64,000 nt of DNA from Comamonadaceae bacterium (lineage in GTDB: Bacteria; Pseudomonadota; Gammaproteobacteria; Burkholderiales; Burkholderiaceae): the NCBI GenBank assembly GCA_947374535.1, contig CANCCJ010000006.1, positions 8,522 to 72,521 on the forward strand. The letters are read 5' to 3'. Position numbers and translations under genes: made by a program. The notes under the pieces were generated by a model. It saw only the letters and a list, made by a program, of their open reading frames with translations, did no database searches and was not told the DNA's origin. Of the stretch, positions 34,987 through 44,143 are shown in pieces. Positions within the stretch are counted from its first letter, which is position 1; every line of letters begins with the position of its first letter.

Positions 34987-36150
34987 TCAAACCGTGGCCA
35001 AGCGTTGAAACAAACCGCCGGGCAAACGACCCACTGCGCCGTCCAGTTCCAGCGTGAGCAACTGCGCCTGCAAGCTCGCAGTGTCTAAGCCGCAGCGGGC
35101 TTGCAGCGCGTCTAGGCTGACGGGCGAATAGCCCATGTGGGCGAGCAGTGGATGTTCGCTTGCATTGAATGAATGGGCGTTGTCTGCATCCTTGGTTTGG
35201 CCCAACGCATCGCCAAACAAATGAGTTTGTTGCTGCGGCGCGAGTTGCAATTCTTCCAACACGTCTTGCGCTTTCTCGACCAGCTTCGCGCCTTGGCGAA
35301 TCAGCGCATGGCAGCCGTGTGATTGCGTGGCGTGGATGGAGCCCGGAATGGCCAGCACTTCGCGGTTCAAATCCAGCGCCATCTTGGCGGTGATGAGCGA
35401 GCCCGATTTCAACGCCGCTTCCACCACCAAGGTGCCTAAGCCCAACGCCGCAATGATTCGGTTGCGCTTGGGGAAGTTGTGCGCCAGCGGTGCCGTCCCC
35501 AGCAAGTATTCGCTGATGAGTAAGCCGTGCAAGGCAATGTCGTGCGCCAGTGTTTGGTGCTGGCGCGGATACACGCGGTCTAGCCCCGTGCCCACCACGG
35601 CGACCGTGTGCCAATGGTCAGAAGCTGCGCGCCCTTTGCCGCCGCGTAACGCCCCCTTATGTGCCGCGCCGTCCACGCCCAGCGCCAAGCCCGATACCAC
35701 GCACAGGCCCGCAGCGGAGAGCGCCTCGCCAAACTGCTCTGCTGTTTGTGCGCCTTGAGGCGTGGGGTTGCGGCTGCCCACGATGGCCACGGCGTTGCCC
35801 AAGCGCGTGTGGGTTTGGCCTGCCACGTAAATCAACAACGGGGGATCGGCCAGTTGCAGCAGCTCGGGTGGGTAATGTGCATCGCCCAGTGTCCACAGCG
35901 CGTGGTTGTGTGTGTCGGGTTGGTGCGTCAGCCATTGGTGGGTCCGCACGCATTGCACAGCGAGCTCATTGGACATGGCCAGTAAGGCGCGTGCTTGCTT
36001 GGGCGTGGCAACTTGGCACAAGACAGCCTCGGTTTGCTCAAACACCGCTTGGGGGTTGCCAAAGCAGGCCAGCAGCCGACGCGCTGCGTCGTTGCCCACG
36101 CCGTCTGTCATGCTCAAGCGCAGCCACGCGCGCAACTCGTCTTTGTCCAT
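34987..36150 (-). CDS. dprA: DNA processing protein DprA
   Basis: Binds incoming single-stranded DNA during natural transformation and loads RecA. The 387-residue protein has an N-terminal helical region, then the Rossmann-like core with VGSRNPTPQGAQTAEQFGEAL, CVVSGLALGVDGAAHKGAL, VVGTGLDRVYP and VEAALKSGSLITAKMALDLNREVLAIPG, and a C-terminal winged-helix (PVSLDALQARCGLDTASLQAQLLTLELDGAVGRLPGGLFQR). It is divergent from def-fmt, a classic proteobacterial arrangement. Confidence 0.96.
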   Translation of the reverse strand: MDKDELRAWLRLSMTDGVGNDAARRLLACFGNPQAVFEQTEAVLCQVATPKQARALLAMSNELAVQCVRTHQWLTHQPDTHNHALWTLGDAHYPPELLQLADPPLLIYVAGQTHTRLGNAVAIVGSRNPTPQGAQTAEQFGEALSAAGLCVVSGLALGVDGAAHKGALRGGKGRAASDHWHTVAVVGTGLDRVYPRQHQTLAHDIALHGLLISEYLLGTAPLAHNFPKRNRIIAALGLGTLVVEAALKSGSLITAKMALDLNREVLAIPGSIHATQSHGCHALIRQGAKLVEKAQDVLEELQLAPQQQTHLFGDALGQTKDADNAHSFNASEHPLLAHMGYSPVSLDALQARCGLDTASLQAQLLTLELDGAVGRLPGGLFQRLATV

Positions 36151-36251
36151 GTGCCCCTCCTCCTTTGGAATGTGAAATCCATTGTCAGAACGGGTGTGGG
36201 GAATAGGCGTGGCCGAAGGTCGAAAACTTCAAAAGCGGAGACAATAAAGAC

Positions 36252-36758
36252 ATGCCCAAGTTAGACATCCTTCGATACCCCGATCCCAAGCTTCACACCG
36301 TCGCCAAGCCCGTGAAAGAGATAGACGCGCGCATCAAAACCCTGATTGCCGACATGCTGGAAACCATGTACGACGCCAACGGCATCGGCCTAGCCGCCAC
36401 GCAAGTGGATGTGCACGAGCGCTTGGTGGTGATTGACACCTCGGAAGAGCGCGACGAAGCCATGGTGCTCATCAACCCCGAAATCACGTGGATGGGTGAC
36501 GAGCGCGTCAAGGGCGACGAAGGCTGTTTGTCGGTGCCCGGCATTTATGACGGCGTCGAGCGAGCCACGCAGGTGAAGGTCAAAGCCCTCGACGAGCACG
36601 GCAAAGAGCGCACCATCGAAGCCGAAGGTCTGCTGGCCGTGTGCATTCAGCACGAGCTGGACCATTTGATGGGCAAGGTGTTTGTCGAATACCTGTCGCC
36701 GTTAAAGCGCAACCGCATCAAAACCAAAATGCTCAAAGCCCTGCGTGACGACGAATAA
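36252..36758 (+). CDS. def: peptide deformylase
   Basis: Removes the formyl group from the first methionine of new proteins, using a metal ion. The 168-residue protein has all three motifs: [20 protein letters not shown] (metal-binding Cys) and [11 protein letters not shown] (two metal-binding His and catalytic Glu). It begins with [21 protein letters not shown] and is 14 bp before fmt, the enzyme that adds the formyl group to the initiator tRNA. Confidence 0.97.
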   Translation: MPKLDILRYPDPKLHTVAKPVKEIDARIKTLIADMLETMYDANGIGLAATQVDVHERLVVIDTSEERDEAMVLINPEITWMGDERVKGDEGCLSVPGIYDGVERATQVKVKALDEHGKERTIEAEGLLAVCIQHELDHLMGKVFVEYLSPLKRNRIKTKMLKALRDDE

Positions 36759-36772
36759 ATAACCCAATCTTT

Positions 36773-37750
36773 ATGAGTGATTCATTACGCGTCATCTTTG
36801 CCGGTACGCCCGAATTTGCGGCCGAAGCCTTGTCCCAAATTTTGGCCGCAGGCCACACCGTGCCCTTGGTGCTGACCCAGCCCGATCGCCCTGCTGGCCG
36901 CGGTATGAAGTTGCAAGCCTCTGCCGTCAAGCAGCTGGCCGTGGAAAACAACATTCCCGTGGCACAGCCACTGAGCCTGCGCTTAGACGGCAAATACCCA
37001 GACGACGCAGCCGCTGCACAAGCTGCGATTGCCCAAGTGAATGCGGACGTGATGGTGGTGGCCGCCTACGGCCTCATCCTGCCGCAGTGGGCGCTGGACG
37101 CGCCGCGCTTGGGCTGCCTCAATATTCACGCATCGCTCTTGCCACGCTGGCGCGGTGCGGCGCCCATTCACCGCGCCATTGAGGCGGGTGACGCGCAAAC
37201 CGGCGTGGTCATCATGCAAATGGACGCGGGCCTTGACACCGGCGACATGCTGCTGACCGACAAGCTCGACATTGCGCCAGACGACACCACCGCCAGCCTG
37301 CACGACCGTTTGGCAGACATGGGCGGCGCACTGGTGGTACGCGCTTTGGCCGACGCGCAAGCAGGTAAGTTGAAAGCGGTGAAGCAACCCGAGGCAGGCA
37401 TTACCTACGCCCACAAAATTGAAAAGTCAGAAGCTGCGGTGGACTGGCTGCAATCGGCCGAAACCATCGACCGACGCGTGCGTGCGTTCAACCCGTTCCC
37501 CGCTGCCTCTGCGCAGTTGGGTGCTGACGTCATCAAGCTGTGGCGCGCTAGGGTGGAAAACACCGCGCACAACGCACCACCAGGCACGGTACTGAGCGCC
37601 GACGCGCACGGCGTGCGCGTGGCTTGCGGCCAAGGCGTGCTGTGCGTGACCGACCTGCAACGCGCAGGCGGTAAGCGACTGAACGCGGCTGAGTTTTTGC
37701 GTGGCTTTTCGCTGTCGGCTGGCCAATGTTTTGAGGTCAATCGGGTCTAG
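36773..37750 (+). CDS. fmt: methionyl-tRNA formyltransferase
   Basis: Formylates initiator methionyl-tRNA with 10-formyltetrahydrofolate. The 325-residue protein shows [15 protein letters not shown] at the N-terminus, the catalytic region [38 protein letters not shown], and the C-terminal tRNA-binding domain ([13 protein letters not shown] and [12 protein letters not shown]). It is cotranscribed with def; azlC follows 11 bp later. Confidence 0.97.
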   Translation: MSDSLRVIFAGTPEFAAEALSQILAAGHTVPLVLTQPDRPAGRGMKLQASAVKQLAVENNIPVAQPLSLRLDGKYPDDAAAAQAAIAQVNADVMVVAAYGLILPQWALDAPRLGCLNIHASLLPRWRGAAPIHRAIEAGDAQTGVVIMQMDAGLDTGDMLLTDKLDIAPDDTTASLHDRLADMGGALVVRALADAQAGKLKAVKQPEAGITYAHKIEKSEAAVDWLQSAETIDRRVRAFNPFPAASAQLGADVIKLWRARVENTAHNAPPGTVLSADAHGVRVACGQGVLCVTDLQRAGGKRLNAAEFLRGFSLSAGQCFEVNRV

Positions 37751-37761
37751 TCCGAGTGCCC

Positions 37762-38499
37762 ATGTTTTTCAAGTCCAAGCTCTTCAGACACCCGGAATTC
37801 ATCAGCGGGTTGCGCGATGTGGCGCCTCAGTCGCCGGGTATTGCGGCTTGGGGGCTGATGACGGGCGTGGCCATGGTCAAGTCGGGCATGACTGTGTTCG
37901 CGTCTGTGGTCATGACCTTGCTGGTGTTTGCGGGCAGTTCGCAATTGGCGTCTATTCCCTTGATCGTGGCGGGTGCGCCGGCATGGGTGATTTTGGCAAC
38001 CGGCTTTTGCGTCAACCTGCGCTTTGTGGTGTTCAGCTTGCACTTGCGGCCTCACCTCATCCATTTGCCTAGGTGGGAGCGCATGGTGCATGGCTATCTC
38101 ACCGCCGATATCAGCTATGTGCTGTTCACCCGTCGCTTTCAAGAGCCTGGCCACACGCCGGAGCAACGACACGCACAAGAGGCTTACTTGGCAGGCAGCG
38201 ATTGTCTGAACTGGGGTAGTTGGATGGTGGCGAGCTTGGTGGGCATTGCGCTGGCAAACTACATTCCGCCGGCTTGGGGTTTGGGCTTTGCGGGCATCTT
38301 GTGTTTGTTAGGAATTCAGTGCTCATTGGCCAGTTCGCGCATGCGTCTTGTGGCGTCCGCTGTCGCCGGTCTTGCAGCCTCGGTGGCCTACGCCCTGCCG
38401 CTCAAACTCAACATTGTGGTGGCCATTGCAGCGGCAGTGATTTTGTGCCTTGGTTTGGAGCGCTTCAAACCGGCAACTGAAAAAGAGGGTCATGCATGA
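37762..38499 (+). CDS. azlC: AzlC family branched-chain amino acid exporter, large subunit
   Basis: Large subunit of an AzlCD (BrnFE/YgaZH-type) exporter. I chose ATG 37762 (MFFKSKLFRHPEFISG), although a GTG two codons upstream could serve. The protein of about 245 residues is strongly hydrophobic with about five or six spans; GLRDVAPQSPGIAAWGLMTGVAMVKSGM and AGSSQLASIPLI are typical of the family. It overlaps azlD by 4 bp, the usual coupling of the two subunits. Substrates are inferred from family members. Confidence 0.92.
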   Translation: MFFKSKLFRHPEFISGLRDVAPQSPGIAAWGLMTGVAMVKSGMTVFASVVMTLLVFAGSSQLASIPLIVAGAPAWVILATGFCVNLRFVVFSLHLRPHLIHLPRWERMVHGYLTADISYVLFTRRFQEPGHTPEQRHAQEAYLAGSDCLNWGSWMVASLVGIALANYIPPAWGLGFAGILCLLGIQCSLASSRMRLVASAVAGLAASVAYALPLKLNIVVAIAAAVILCLGLERFKPATEKEGHA

Positions 38500-38843
38500 C
38501 AGATTTTTTTGGAGGCACCGATGGCTGGACTTTGTCTGTGATCTTGGGACTGGCCATCATTTCGATGGTGTCGCGCAGCTTCTTTTTCATTTCAGATCAG
38601 GCTTGGTACTTGCCCCACTGGGCGCAACGTGGTCTTCAGTACGCGCCTATCGCGGCCTTGTCCGCAGTCGTGGTGCCAGAAATTGTGATGAGCCACGGTC
38701 AGTTCATCACCACGTGGCAAGACGCGCGTTTGTTTGCTGCTGCAGCTGGTGTGGTGATCTACTTTGCCAAACACAATGTGTTGTTGACCATCGTGGGCGG
38801 CATGGCGGTGTTTCTACCCCTGCATTTGCTATTGGGATGGTGA
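38496..38843 (+). CDS. azlD: AzlD family branched-chain amino acid exporter, small subunit
   Basis: Small membrane partner of AzlC, 115 residues with three or four spans: GWTLSVILGLAIISMVSRSFFF, YAPIAALSAVVVPEIVM, LFAAAAGVVIYFA and VGGMAVFLPLHLLLGW. PEIV in the second span is characteristic. Its start overlaps the azlC stop (ATGA). It ends 13 bp from the convergent SDR gene that closes the sugar-acid operon. Confidence 0.92.
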   Translation: MTDFFGGTDGWTLSVILGLAIISMVSRSFFFISDQAWYLPHWAQRGLQYAPIAALSAVVVPEIVMSHGQFITTWQDARLFAAAAGVVIYFAKHNVLLTIVGGMAVFLPLHLLLGW

Positions 38844-38856
38844 GCCCCTCACGCGA

Positions 38857-39609
38857 TCAATAAGTGGATCGTCCCCCGGTGATGTCAAACACCGAGCCCG
38901 TGGTGAAGGAGCAGTCTTCGCTGGCCAACCACGCCACCATGGCGGCGATTTCTTCCACTTCCACGAAGCGGCCCATGGGAATCTTGCCCAACATATAGGC
39001 AATGTGTGCTTCGGTCATTTGCGCAAACATCGCTGTGCGTGCTACGGCTGGCGTGATGGCGTTGACCAAGACGCCTTGGGTGGCCACTTCTTTGGCCAGC
39101 GACTTGGTCAAGGCAATCACACCGGCTTTGGACGCGCTGTAGTGACTGGCGTTGGGGTTGCCTTCTTTGCCAGCGACGGAGGCGATGTTGATGATGCGGC
39201 CCCAGCCGCGTTCAATCATGTGTGGCGTGACGGCACGGCATGTCAAATATGGGGCGATCAAGTTGACCTCAATCACACGGCGCCACACCTCAGGGTCTAA
39301 CTCCCAAGTGGTGGCATTCCCGCCGGTGATGCCGGCGTTGTTCACCAAAATATCGATGCGACCCAAGTCTTTGATGGTTTGAGCGGTGGTGGCCGCCACG
39401 GCGGCGTCAGAGGTGAGCTCGACCACATAACCGCTGATGGGGCCGAGCGCACCCAATAGCGCCTTGGCTTCGTTGATCTTGGCGCCGTCGATGTCCCACA
39501 TCACCACGGATGCGCCGGAGCGCAACAGCCGTTCGCAGGTGGCAAAGCCAATGCCTTGTGCGCCGCCGGTGACGACGGCGACGCGACCTTGTAAATCGAT
39601 CTGGTTCAT
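38857..39609 (-). CDS. SDR family oxidoreductase, last gene of sugar-acid operon
   Basis: A 250-residue NAD(P)-dependent dehydrogenase with AVVTGGAQGIGFATCERLL (cofactor motif), NNAGITGG, the catalytic HYSASKAGVIALTKSLAKE and the C-terminal SCSFTTGSVFDITGGRSTY. It is of the classical FabG-like group that includes many sugar dehydrogenases, but the substrate cannot be read. It overlaps the preceding DenD-like gene by 4 bp, so it is part of the long leftward operon and probably acts on a sugar or sugar acid. Confidence 0.9.
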   Translation of the reverse strand: MNQIDLQGRVAVVTGGAQGIGFATCERLLRSGASVVMWDIDGAKINEAKALLGALGPISGYVVELTSDAAVAATTAQTIKDLGRIDILVNNAGITGGNATTWELDPEVWRRVIEVNLIAPYLTCRAVTPHMIERGWGRIINIASVAGKEGNPNASHYSASKAGVIALTKSLAKEVATQGVLVNAITPAVARTAMFAQMTEAHIAYMLGKIPMGRFVEVEEIAAMVAWLASEDCSFTTGSVFDITGGRSTY

Positions 39610-40625
39610 GCTTTGTATCCTTTCAGCGCTTGTGCAGCATTAGGTCCCGCTTGGGTGTCGGCGATGTATTGGCGAATGATGTCGTCAAAGTTTTTTTCGG
39701 CATGTAGGCCGAGTCGGTTGGCACGCACAGCACTTGACCCCTTGGGCCAACGCGCGACGATGCCGGCAATTGTTTCGTTGCGCTCGAACGTCACACGCGC
39801 ACGCACATCAGGACCCGCCACGCGGGAGAGCGCGTCAAGCATGTCTTGTACCGTCACATTCAGGGCGGGCAAGTTCATGGCCGTGCGGCCGCCGTAGGCC
39901 TCACGCGAGCACTCGAACACAGTAATCAAACCGTCCACCGTGGCACGCGGCGAGGTGACGGGGTGCGACACTTCGGGCGACACGGGACATACCGAAGGTT
40001 CACCGGCCAAAGGCTCGCGGATGATGCCGCTGAAAAACGAGGAGGCTGCGCCATTGGGTTTGCCCGGACGCACCGTGACCGTCATCAGACGCGCGCTGCG
40101 GCCGTCGATGTAGCCCTTGCGGGTGTAGTCGGCCACCAAGTGTTCACAGATGTGTTTTTGCGCACCGTAGGACGTTTGTGGCGTGGGCAAGGTGTCGTCG
40201 GCCACGATGTCGGGCATGTGCACCGCCTCGTCTGGCCCGAACACCGCCACCGAGCTGGAGAACACCAAACGCACAGGGGCTGCACCGCCCCGCACGCGGG
40301 TACGTAGCGCGTCGAGCAAGGCGCGTGTGCTGTCGAGGTTGGAGCGCAAGCCCAGTTCAAAGTCCGCCTCACATTCGCCCGATACCGCCGACGCCAGATG
40401 GAACACACCGTCGACAGCCTCATGGGTCAAGGCTTGGCAGTGATCCAGCAAGGGCCCCGTTTTGACCAACACGCGTGGGTCAGCCATCAAGTCCACAGGC
40501 GGCGCATATTGATCCGCCAAGATGATTTGGGTGATGGCTTGTCCGTTGAGCTGGCCGCGTGCCAACAATGTGCGTGCCAAACGTGTGCCGATAAAGCCGG
40601 CCCCGCCAGTGATCAATAAGCGCAT
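39606..40625 (-). CDS. NAD-dependent epimerase/dehydratase family protein, DenD-like (D-erythronate dehydrogenase)
   Basis: Extended SDR of 339 residues. LLITGGAGFIGTRLARTLL is the cofactor motif, and SYGAQKHICEHLV holds the catalytic Tyr and Lys. The sequence strongly recalls D-erythronate dehydrogenase (DenD), which oxidises D-erythronate at C2. However, the kinase (DUF1537) and PdxA2-type partners of the known erythronate/threonate route are not in this cluster, so another four- to six-carbon acid may be the substrate. It sits 15 bp after the FadR-type regulator and overlaps the next SDR. Confidence 0.82.
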   Translation of the reverse strand: MRLLITGGAGFIGTRLARTLLARGQLNGQAITQIILADQYAPPVDLMADPRVLVKTGPLLDHCQALTHEAVDGVFHLASAVSGECEADFELGLRSNLDSTRALLDALRTRVRGGAAPVRLVFSSSVAVFGPDEAVHMPDIVADDTLPTPQTSYGAQKHICEHLVADYTRKGYIDGRSARLMTVTVRPGKPNGAASSFFSGIIREPLAGEPSVCPVSPEVSHPVTSPRATVDGLITVFECSREAYGGRTAMNLPALNVTVQDMLDALSRVAGPDVRARVTFERNETIAGIVARWPKGSSAVRANRLGLHAEKNFDDIIRQYIADTQAGPNAAQALKGYKA

Positions 40626-40640
40626 GGGTTCATCTCTCGG

Positions 40641-41414
40641 TCAGTGTGAGTCGCTGCCACGTGTTGCTTTGGGGGCGCGCAGGGCGGATGCAGGTTGTGC
40701 CAACGAGGGTAATTTCTTTTTGGACACCAACACCATTTCAATGTCCGCGCGTGCACTGTCGATCAGCTTGAGTACGGCGCGCTCGGCTTTGTCGGGCGCG
40801 CGAGCGATCACCGCGTCGAGCACAGCGCGGTGCAGGGGTAGGGATTGCGCAGGGCCATTGGGTTTGGTGGTCGTGATCTCAAAGCTGGTGCGCAGCAATG
40901 CGCCGATGGCTTTGCTCATTTGCACCACCATGCGGTTGTGACACGCCTTGAGCAAGCCTTGGTGAAATAACAAATCGTGGGTCACATAATCGCCGCCAAA
41001 TTCGATGGCGTGTTTCATGCCGGCATAGGCGGCCTCGACTTCAGCCAAATCTTCGGGCGTGGCGCGTTCAGCGGCTAAACGCACGGCTGCGGGCTCGACC
41101 ACGCGGCGCAGGTCTTGCAGGTCGCGTAAAAATTCCCGCGTTAAGCCCATCTTCGATTGCCACGCCACCACATTGGGATCAAACCAATTCCATTGGTCCG
41201 AAGGCAGTACGCGGGTCCCTACCTTGGGGCCAGTGCTGATCAAGCCCTTGGCGACGAGTGATTTGACCGCTTCGCGTACCACTGTGCGGCTGACACCGAG
41301 TTCGGTGCACAACACGGTTTCAGGGGGCATGGATGTGCCCGGCGCGTAGTGGCCCGACACGATGGCCTCGCCCAACAAATCGAGCGTGTGGCCGAGCATG
41401 TTTTTGATGGCCAT
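40641..41414 (-). CDS. FadR-subfamily GntR transcriptional regulator
   Basis: A 257-residue regulator with an N-terminal winged helix (LGEAIVSGHYAPGTSMPPETVLCTELGVSRTVVREAVKSLVAKGLI) and a C-terminal FCD effector domain (RRVVEPAAVRLAAERAT, HDLLFHQGLLKACHNRM, PLHRAVLDAVIA), where the histidines would bind a metal that contacts carboxylate ligands. FCD regulators of sugar-acid genes such as UxuR and ExuR respond to sugar acids. It lies inside the leftward operon and is the obvious candidate to act on the shared motif at 48467-48482 and 49511-49526. Confidence 0.92.
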   Translation of the reverse strand: MAIKNMLGHTLDLLGEAIVSGHYAPGTSMPPETVLCTELGVSRTVVREAVKSLVAKGLISTGPKVGTRVLPSDQWNWFDPNVVAWQSKMGLTREFLRDLQDLRRVVEPAAVRLAAERATPEDLAEVEAAYAGMKHAIEFGGDYVTHDLLFHQGLLKACHNRMVVQMSKAIGALLRTSFEITTTKPNGPAQSLPLHRAVLDAVIARAPDKAERAVLKLIDSARADIEMVLVSKKKLPSLAQPASALRAPKATRGSDSH

Positions 41415-41420
41415 ATTGGT

Positions 41421-41804
41421 TTATCCGCGAACGAACAAGGTCACCAAGGGTTGGCTGCCGACTTGGCGGCTCCAGTGGCCGTGAACCTTCTCGTCAAAGG
41501 TTGCGCCTGCTGGCAGTAAGTCTTCGGAGTAGAAGTGTTCGCCGGGGCCAAACACGCGTGAGCTACCGTCTTGCAAGCCAATTTCCATGTGGCCGCTCAA
41601 GATGAACACCCACTGCGCGTGGTCACTGCAATGGAAGGTGCTGCGAAAGCCCACGGGGCTGTGACGCAACTGGTAGCCAGGGCTGGCCATGAGGTGTGAC
41701 AAACGGGCTTGGGGTTTGCCTTCGTTCAAGGCAATGGGCTCCTCGCGAAAACGCGCGCAGCCATCGGTGTCGGTAAAGAGAATGGTTTTTGTGAAAGTGG
41801 TCAT
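41421..41804 (-). CDS. cupin domain protein
   Basis: A 127-residue single-domain cupin. GFRSTFHCSDHAQWVFILSGHMEIGLQDG and VFGPGEHFYSED provide the two conserved motifs, with several histidines likely to bind a metal. A stand-alone cupin in a sugar-acid cluster may be an isomerase, a lyase or a sensor; none can be chosen. It overlaps the IdnD-like gene by 4 bp and precedes the regulator by 6 bp. Confidence 0.85.
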   Translation of the reverse strand: MTTFTKTILFTDTDGCARFREEPIALNEGKPQARLSHLMASPGYQLRHSPVGFRSTFHCSDHAQWVFILSGHMEIGLQDGSSRVFGPGEHFYSEDLLPAGATFDEKVHGHWSRQVGSQPLVTLFVRG

Positions 41805-42853
41805 AGGGCTACTTTATCCGCGCCGAAGTTGATTTGAACCTTCATGGCTTGGCCCTTGTCGCAGGCCAGTTCAAAAGCGTGGGTGGCTTGATCGAAGTCA
41901 ATCACATGCGAGATCACGGGGCTGCCGTCGATCAGGCCTTCGTTGAGGAAGCGCACCGCCACAGCAAACTCTTCATGAAAGCGGAAGGTGCCACGCAGCT
42001 CCAGTTCTTTGCCCACCAGTTGGTTCAGCGGCAAGGTCGCCTCGCCTCCCAAACCGATGCTCACAATCACGCCGCGTGGCGTCACCACGTCCAAGCCGCT
42101 ACGCAGGGCTTTGTCGTTGCCAGAGGCCTCGAACATCACGTCGAACACGCCTTTGTTGAAGGCAAAAGGCGTCAATCCATCGGGCGTTGTTGCGAGGTTG
42201 ATCGTTTCATCCGCGCCCATGGCGCGTGCGCATTCCAGCGGTTTGTCGGCCACGTCAACGGCCACGATTCGTGCTGCCCCAGCGCGGCGCAGGCCTGCAA
42301 TCAAAAGTGCGCCAATGGGGCCACAGCCGGTGACCAGTACGTGTTTGCCAAATACCGAGCCTGCACGTTGGATGGCATGCAACCCAACGGACAAAGGTTC
42401 AGCCAAGGCCGCGAGTGACAAGCTCAGCTTGTCGCTGAGTTTGTGTGCTTGTGAGGCTTCGATGACCAAGGATTCGCGGAATGCGCCTTGGATGTGCGGA
42501 AAGCGCATCGCACTGCCGTAAAACTGCATGTCGAGACAATGGTTATGGTGGCCTTTTTGGCAGTATTGGCACACACCGCACGGGCGAGATGGCGAGATGG
42601 CGATGCGTTGGCCAGCCGCAAAGTTTGTCACGTTTGAACCCACGGCGCTGACGATGCCTGACACCTCGTGGCCCAAGACCATGGGCTCTTTGATGCGCAC
42701 GGTGCCAAATCCACCATGGCGGTAGTAATGCAAATCAGAGCCGCAAATGCCGCCGTAAGCGACGCGCACAGCGAGTTGCTGGGGGCCGAGGGCTTCGGCT
42801 TCAAACGCGTCGAGGCGTAAGTCTTCGGGGGCGTGACACACGATGGCTTTCAT
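41801..42853 (-). CDS. idnD: zinc-binding alcohol dehydrogenase, L-idonate 5-dehydrogenase-like
   Basis: NAD(P)-dependent medium-chain dehydrogenase of 350 residues starting at ATG 42853 (MKAIVCHAPEDLRLD). Catalytic zinc ligands are in GGICGSDLHYYRHGG and GHEVSG; the structural zinc cysteines are in PCGVCQYCQKGHHNHC; the cofactor motif is VTGCGPIGALLIAGLRRAGA. The YYRHGGFG stretch and the neighbouring gluconate 5-dehydrogenase and gluconokinase genes fit L-idonate 5-dehydrogenase, making 5-ketogluconate. Other polyols or sugar acids remain possible. It begins 11 bp after the IdnO-like gene. Confidence 0.88.
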   Translation of the reverse strand: MKAIVCHAPEDLRLDAFEAEALGPQQLAVRVAYGGICGSDLHYYRHGGFGTVRIKEPMVLGHEVSGIVSAVGSNVTNFAAGQRIAISPSRPCGVCQYCQKGHHNHCLDMQFYGSAMRFPHIQGAFRESLVIEASQAHKLSDKLSLSLAALAEPLSVGLHAIQRAGSVFGKHVLVTGCGPIGALLIAGLRRAGAARIVAVDVADKPLECARAMGADETINLATTPDGLTPFAFNKGVFDVMFEASGNDKALRSGLDVVTPRGVIVSIGLGGEATLPLNQLVGKELELRGTFRFHEEFAVAVRFLNEGLIDGSPVISHVIDFDQATHAFELACDKGQAMKVQINFGADKVAL

Positions 42854-42864
42854 GGGTATCTTTC

Positions 42865-43635
42865 TTAAAGCTGAGCCGTGACGCCGCCATCCACATACAG
42901 AATGTGGCCGTTCACAAAGGTAGAGGCGTCGCTGGCCAAGAACACGGCTGCACCGGCGAGTTCTTCCACATCGCCCCAACGGCGGCTGGGTGTGCGGTTG
43001 GTCAGCCAAGCGCTGAATGTGGCGTCGTTCACCAATTTGTCGTTGAGTTCGGTCTTGAAGTAACCGGGACCAATGCCGTTGACGTTCAGACCCAGCGGAC
43101 CCCAGTCAATCGCCATGCCTTTGGTCAACATTTTCAACGCGCCTTTGCTGGCCATGTACGGTGAGATGCCGGGGCGACCCAGCTCGCTTTGCACAGAGCA
43201 AATGTTGATGATGCGGCCCTTCTTGCGCGTGATCATGTGTTGCGCCACAGCTTGGCCGACGAAGAACACGCTATCCAAGTTGGTCTGCATCAGCTCGTGC
43301 CAGTCTTTGTGGTCGAACTCGTGCAAGGGCGCGCGGCGTTGGATGCCCGCGTTGTTGATCAAGATGTCAATCGGGCCAATGTCTTGTTCGATGCGATCGA
43401 TGTTGCTTTTCACGGCTTCGGCGTTGGTCACGTCAAACGCGCGTTCAAACACGTCAAAACCTTCCGCGCGCAAGGTGGCGGCGACGGCTTGGAGTTTGGT
43501 TGCGTCCCGTCCATTGAGGATGATGCTGGCGCCCGCTTGGGCCAAGCCACGCGCCAGACCTAAGCCAATGCCCGCGGAAGAGCCGGTGACCAAGGCCAAG
43601 CGGCCGTCGAGTCGGAATGTTTGTGCGGTGATCAT
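42865..43635 (-). CDS. idnO: gluconate 5-dehydrogenase-like SDR (IdnO/Gno)
   Basis: SDR of 256 residues that should interconvert 5-keto-D-gluconate and D-gluconate. Marks are ALVTGSSAGIGLGLARGL, NNAGIQRRAPLHEF, SVQSELGRPGISPYMASKGALKMLTKGMA (catalytic Tyr and Lys) and NGIGPGYFKTELN, then RTPSRRWGDVEELAGAAVFLAS, a stretch very typical of gluconate 5-dehydrogenases. It overlaps the gluconokinase gene by 4 bp, so product (gluconate) and next enzyme are made together. Confidence 0.9.
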   Translation of the reverse strand: MITAQTFRLDGRLALVTGSSAGIGLGLARGLAQAGASIILNGRDATKLQAVAATLRAEGFDVFERAFDVTNAEAVKSNIDRIEQDIGPIDILINNAGIQRRAPLHEFDHKDWHELMQTNLDSVFFVGQAVAQHMITRKKGRIINICSVQSELGRPGISPYMASKGALKMLTKGMAIDWGPLGLNVNGIGPGYFKTELNDKLVNDATFSAWLTNRTPSRRWGDVEELAGAAVFLASDASTFVNGHILYVDGGVTAQL

Positions 43636-44141
43636 GCGGTGTGTTGGTCTAAGGTGTGTTCAATCTGTGCCACCAGTCGGTGCACAGGTTGGGTCATGTC
43701 CAAGGTCAAGACGGCTTCGTCTGGGCTTGGCATTTCAAGGGTCGCCAGTTGGCTGTCGAGCAGTGTGGCGGGCATGTAATGCCCTTGGCGTTCGCGCAAG
43801 CGTGCGAACAACACGGCGGGTGTGCCGTGCAAATGTACAAAGCGCACATCCGTAGTGCTGGCGCGCAGACGGTCGCGATAAGCGCGTTTCAAGGCAGAGC
43901 AAGACACCACCAAACCTTCTTCAGGACTGAGGCCAGACAGACGTGCAGCGATGGCATCGAGCCAGTCTGCGCGGTCCACATCGGTGAGGGGCGTGCCTGC
44001 GGCCATCAAAGCGATGTTGCGTGCGGGATGCAAGGCGTCTCCTTCCAAAAAGGGAACGCCGATGCGTTGCGCCAAACTCTGCCCTAAGGTGCTTTTGCCA
44101 CAGCCGCTCACGCCCATGAGGATGAGGCGAGGTGATGTCAT
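43632..44141 (-). CDS. gntK: gluconokinase
   Basis: Phosphorylates D-gluconate to 6-phosphogluconate with ATP. The 169-residue protein has the P-loop GVSGCGKS (residues 10-17), then FLEGDALHPARNIALMAAGTPL, VSCSALKRAYRDRLR and ERQGHYMPATLLDSQLATLE, all typical of the GntK/IdnK kinases. It starts 2 bp after the ABC ATPase stop and overlaps the IdnO-like gene, so gluconate made by that enzyme can be directly activated. Confidence 0.95.
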   Translation of the reverse strand: MTSPRLILMGVSGCGKSTLGQSLAQRIGVPFLEGDALHPARNIALMAAGTPLTDVDRADWLDAIAARLSGLSPEEGLVVSCSALKRAYRDRLRASTTDVRFVHLHGTPAVLFARLRERQGHYMPATLLDSQLATLEMPSPDEAVLTLDMTQPVHRLVAQIEHTLDQHTA

Positions 44142-44143
44142 GG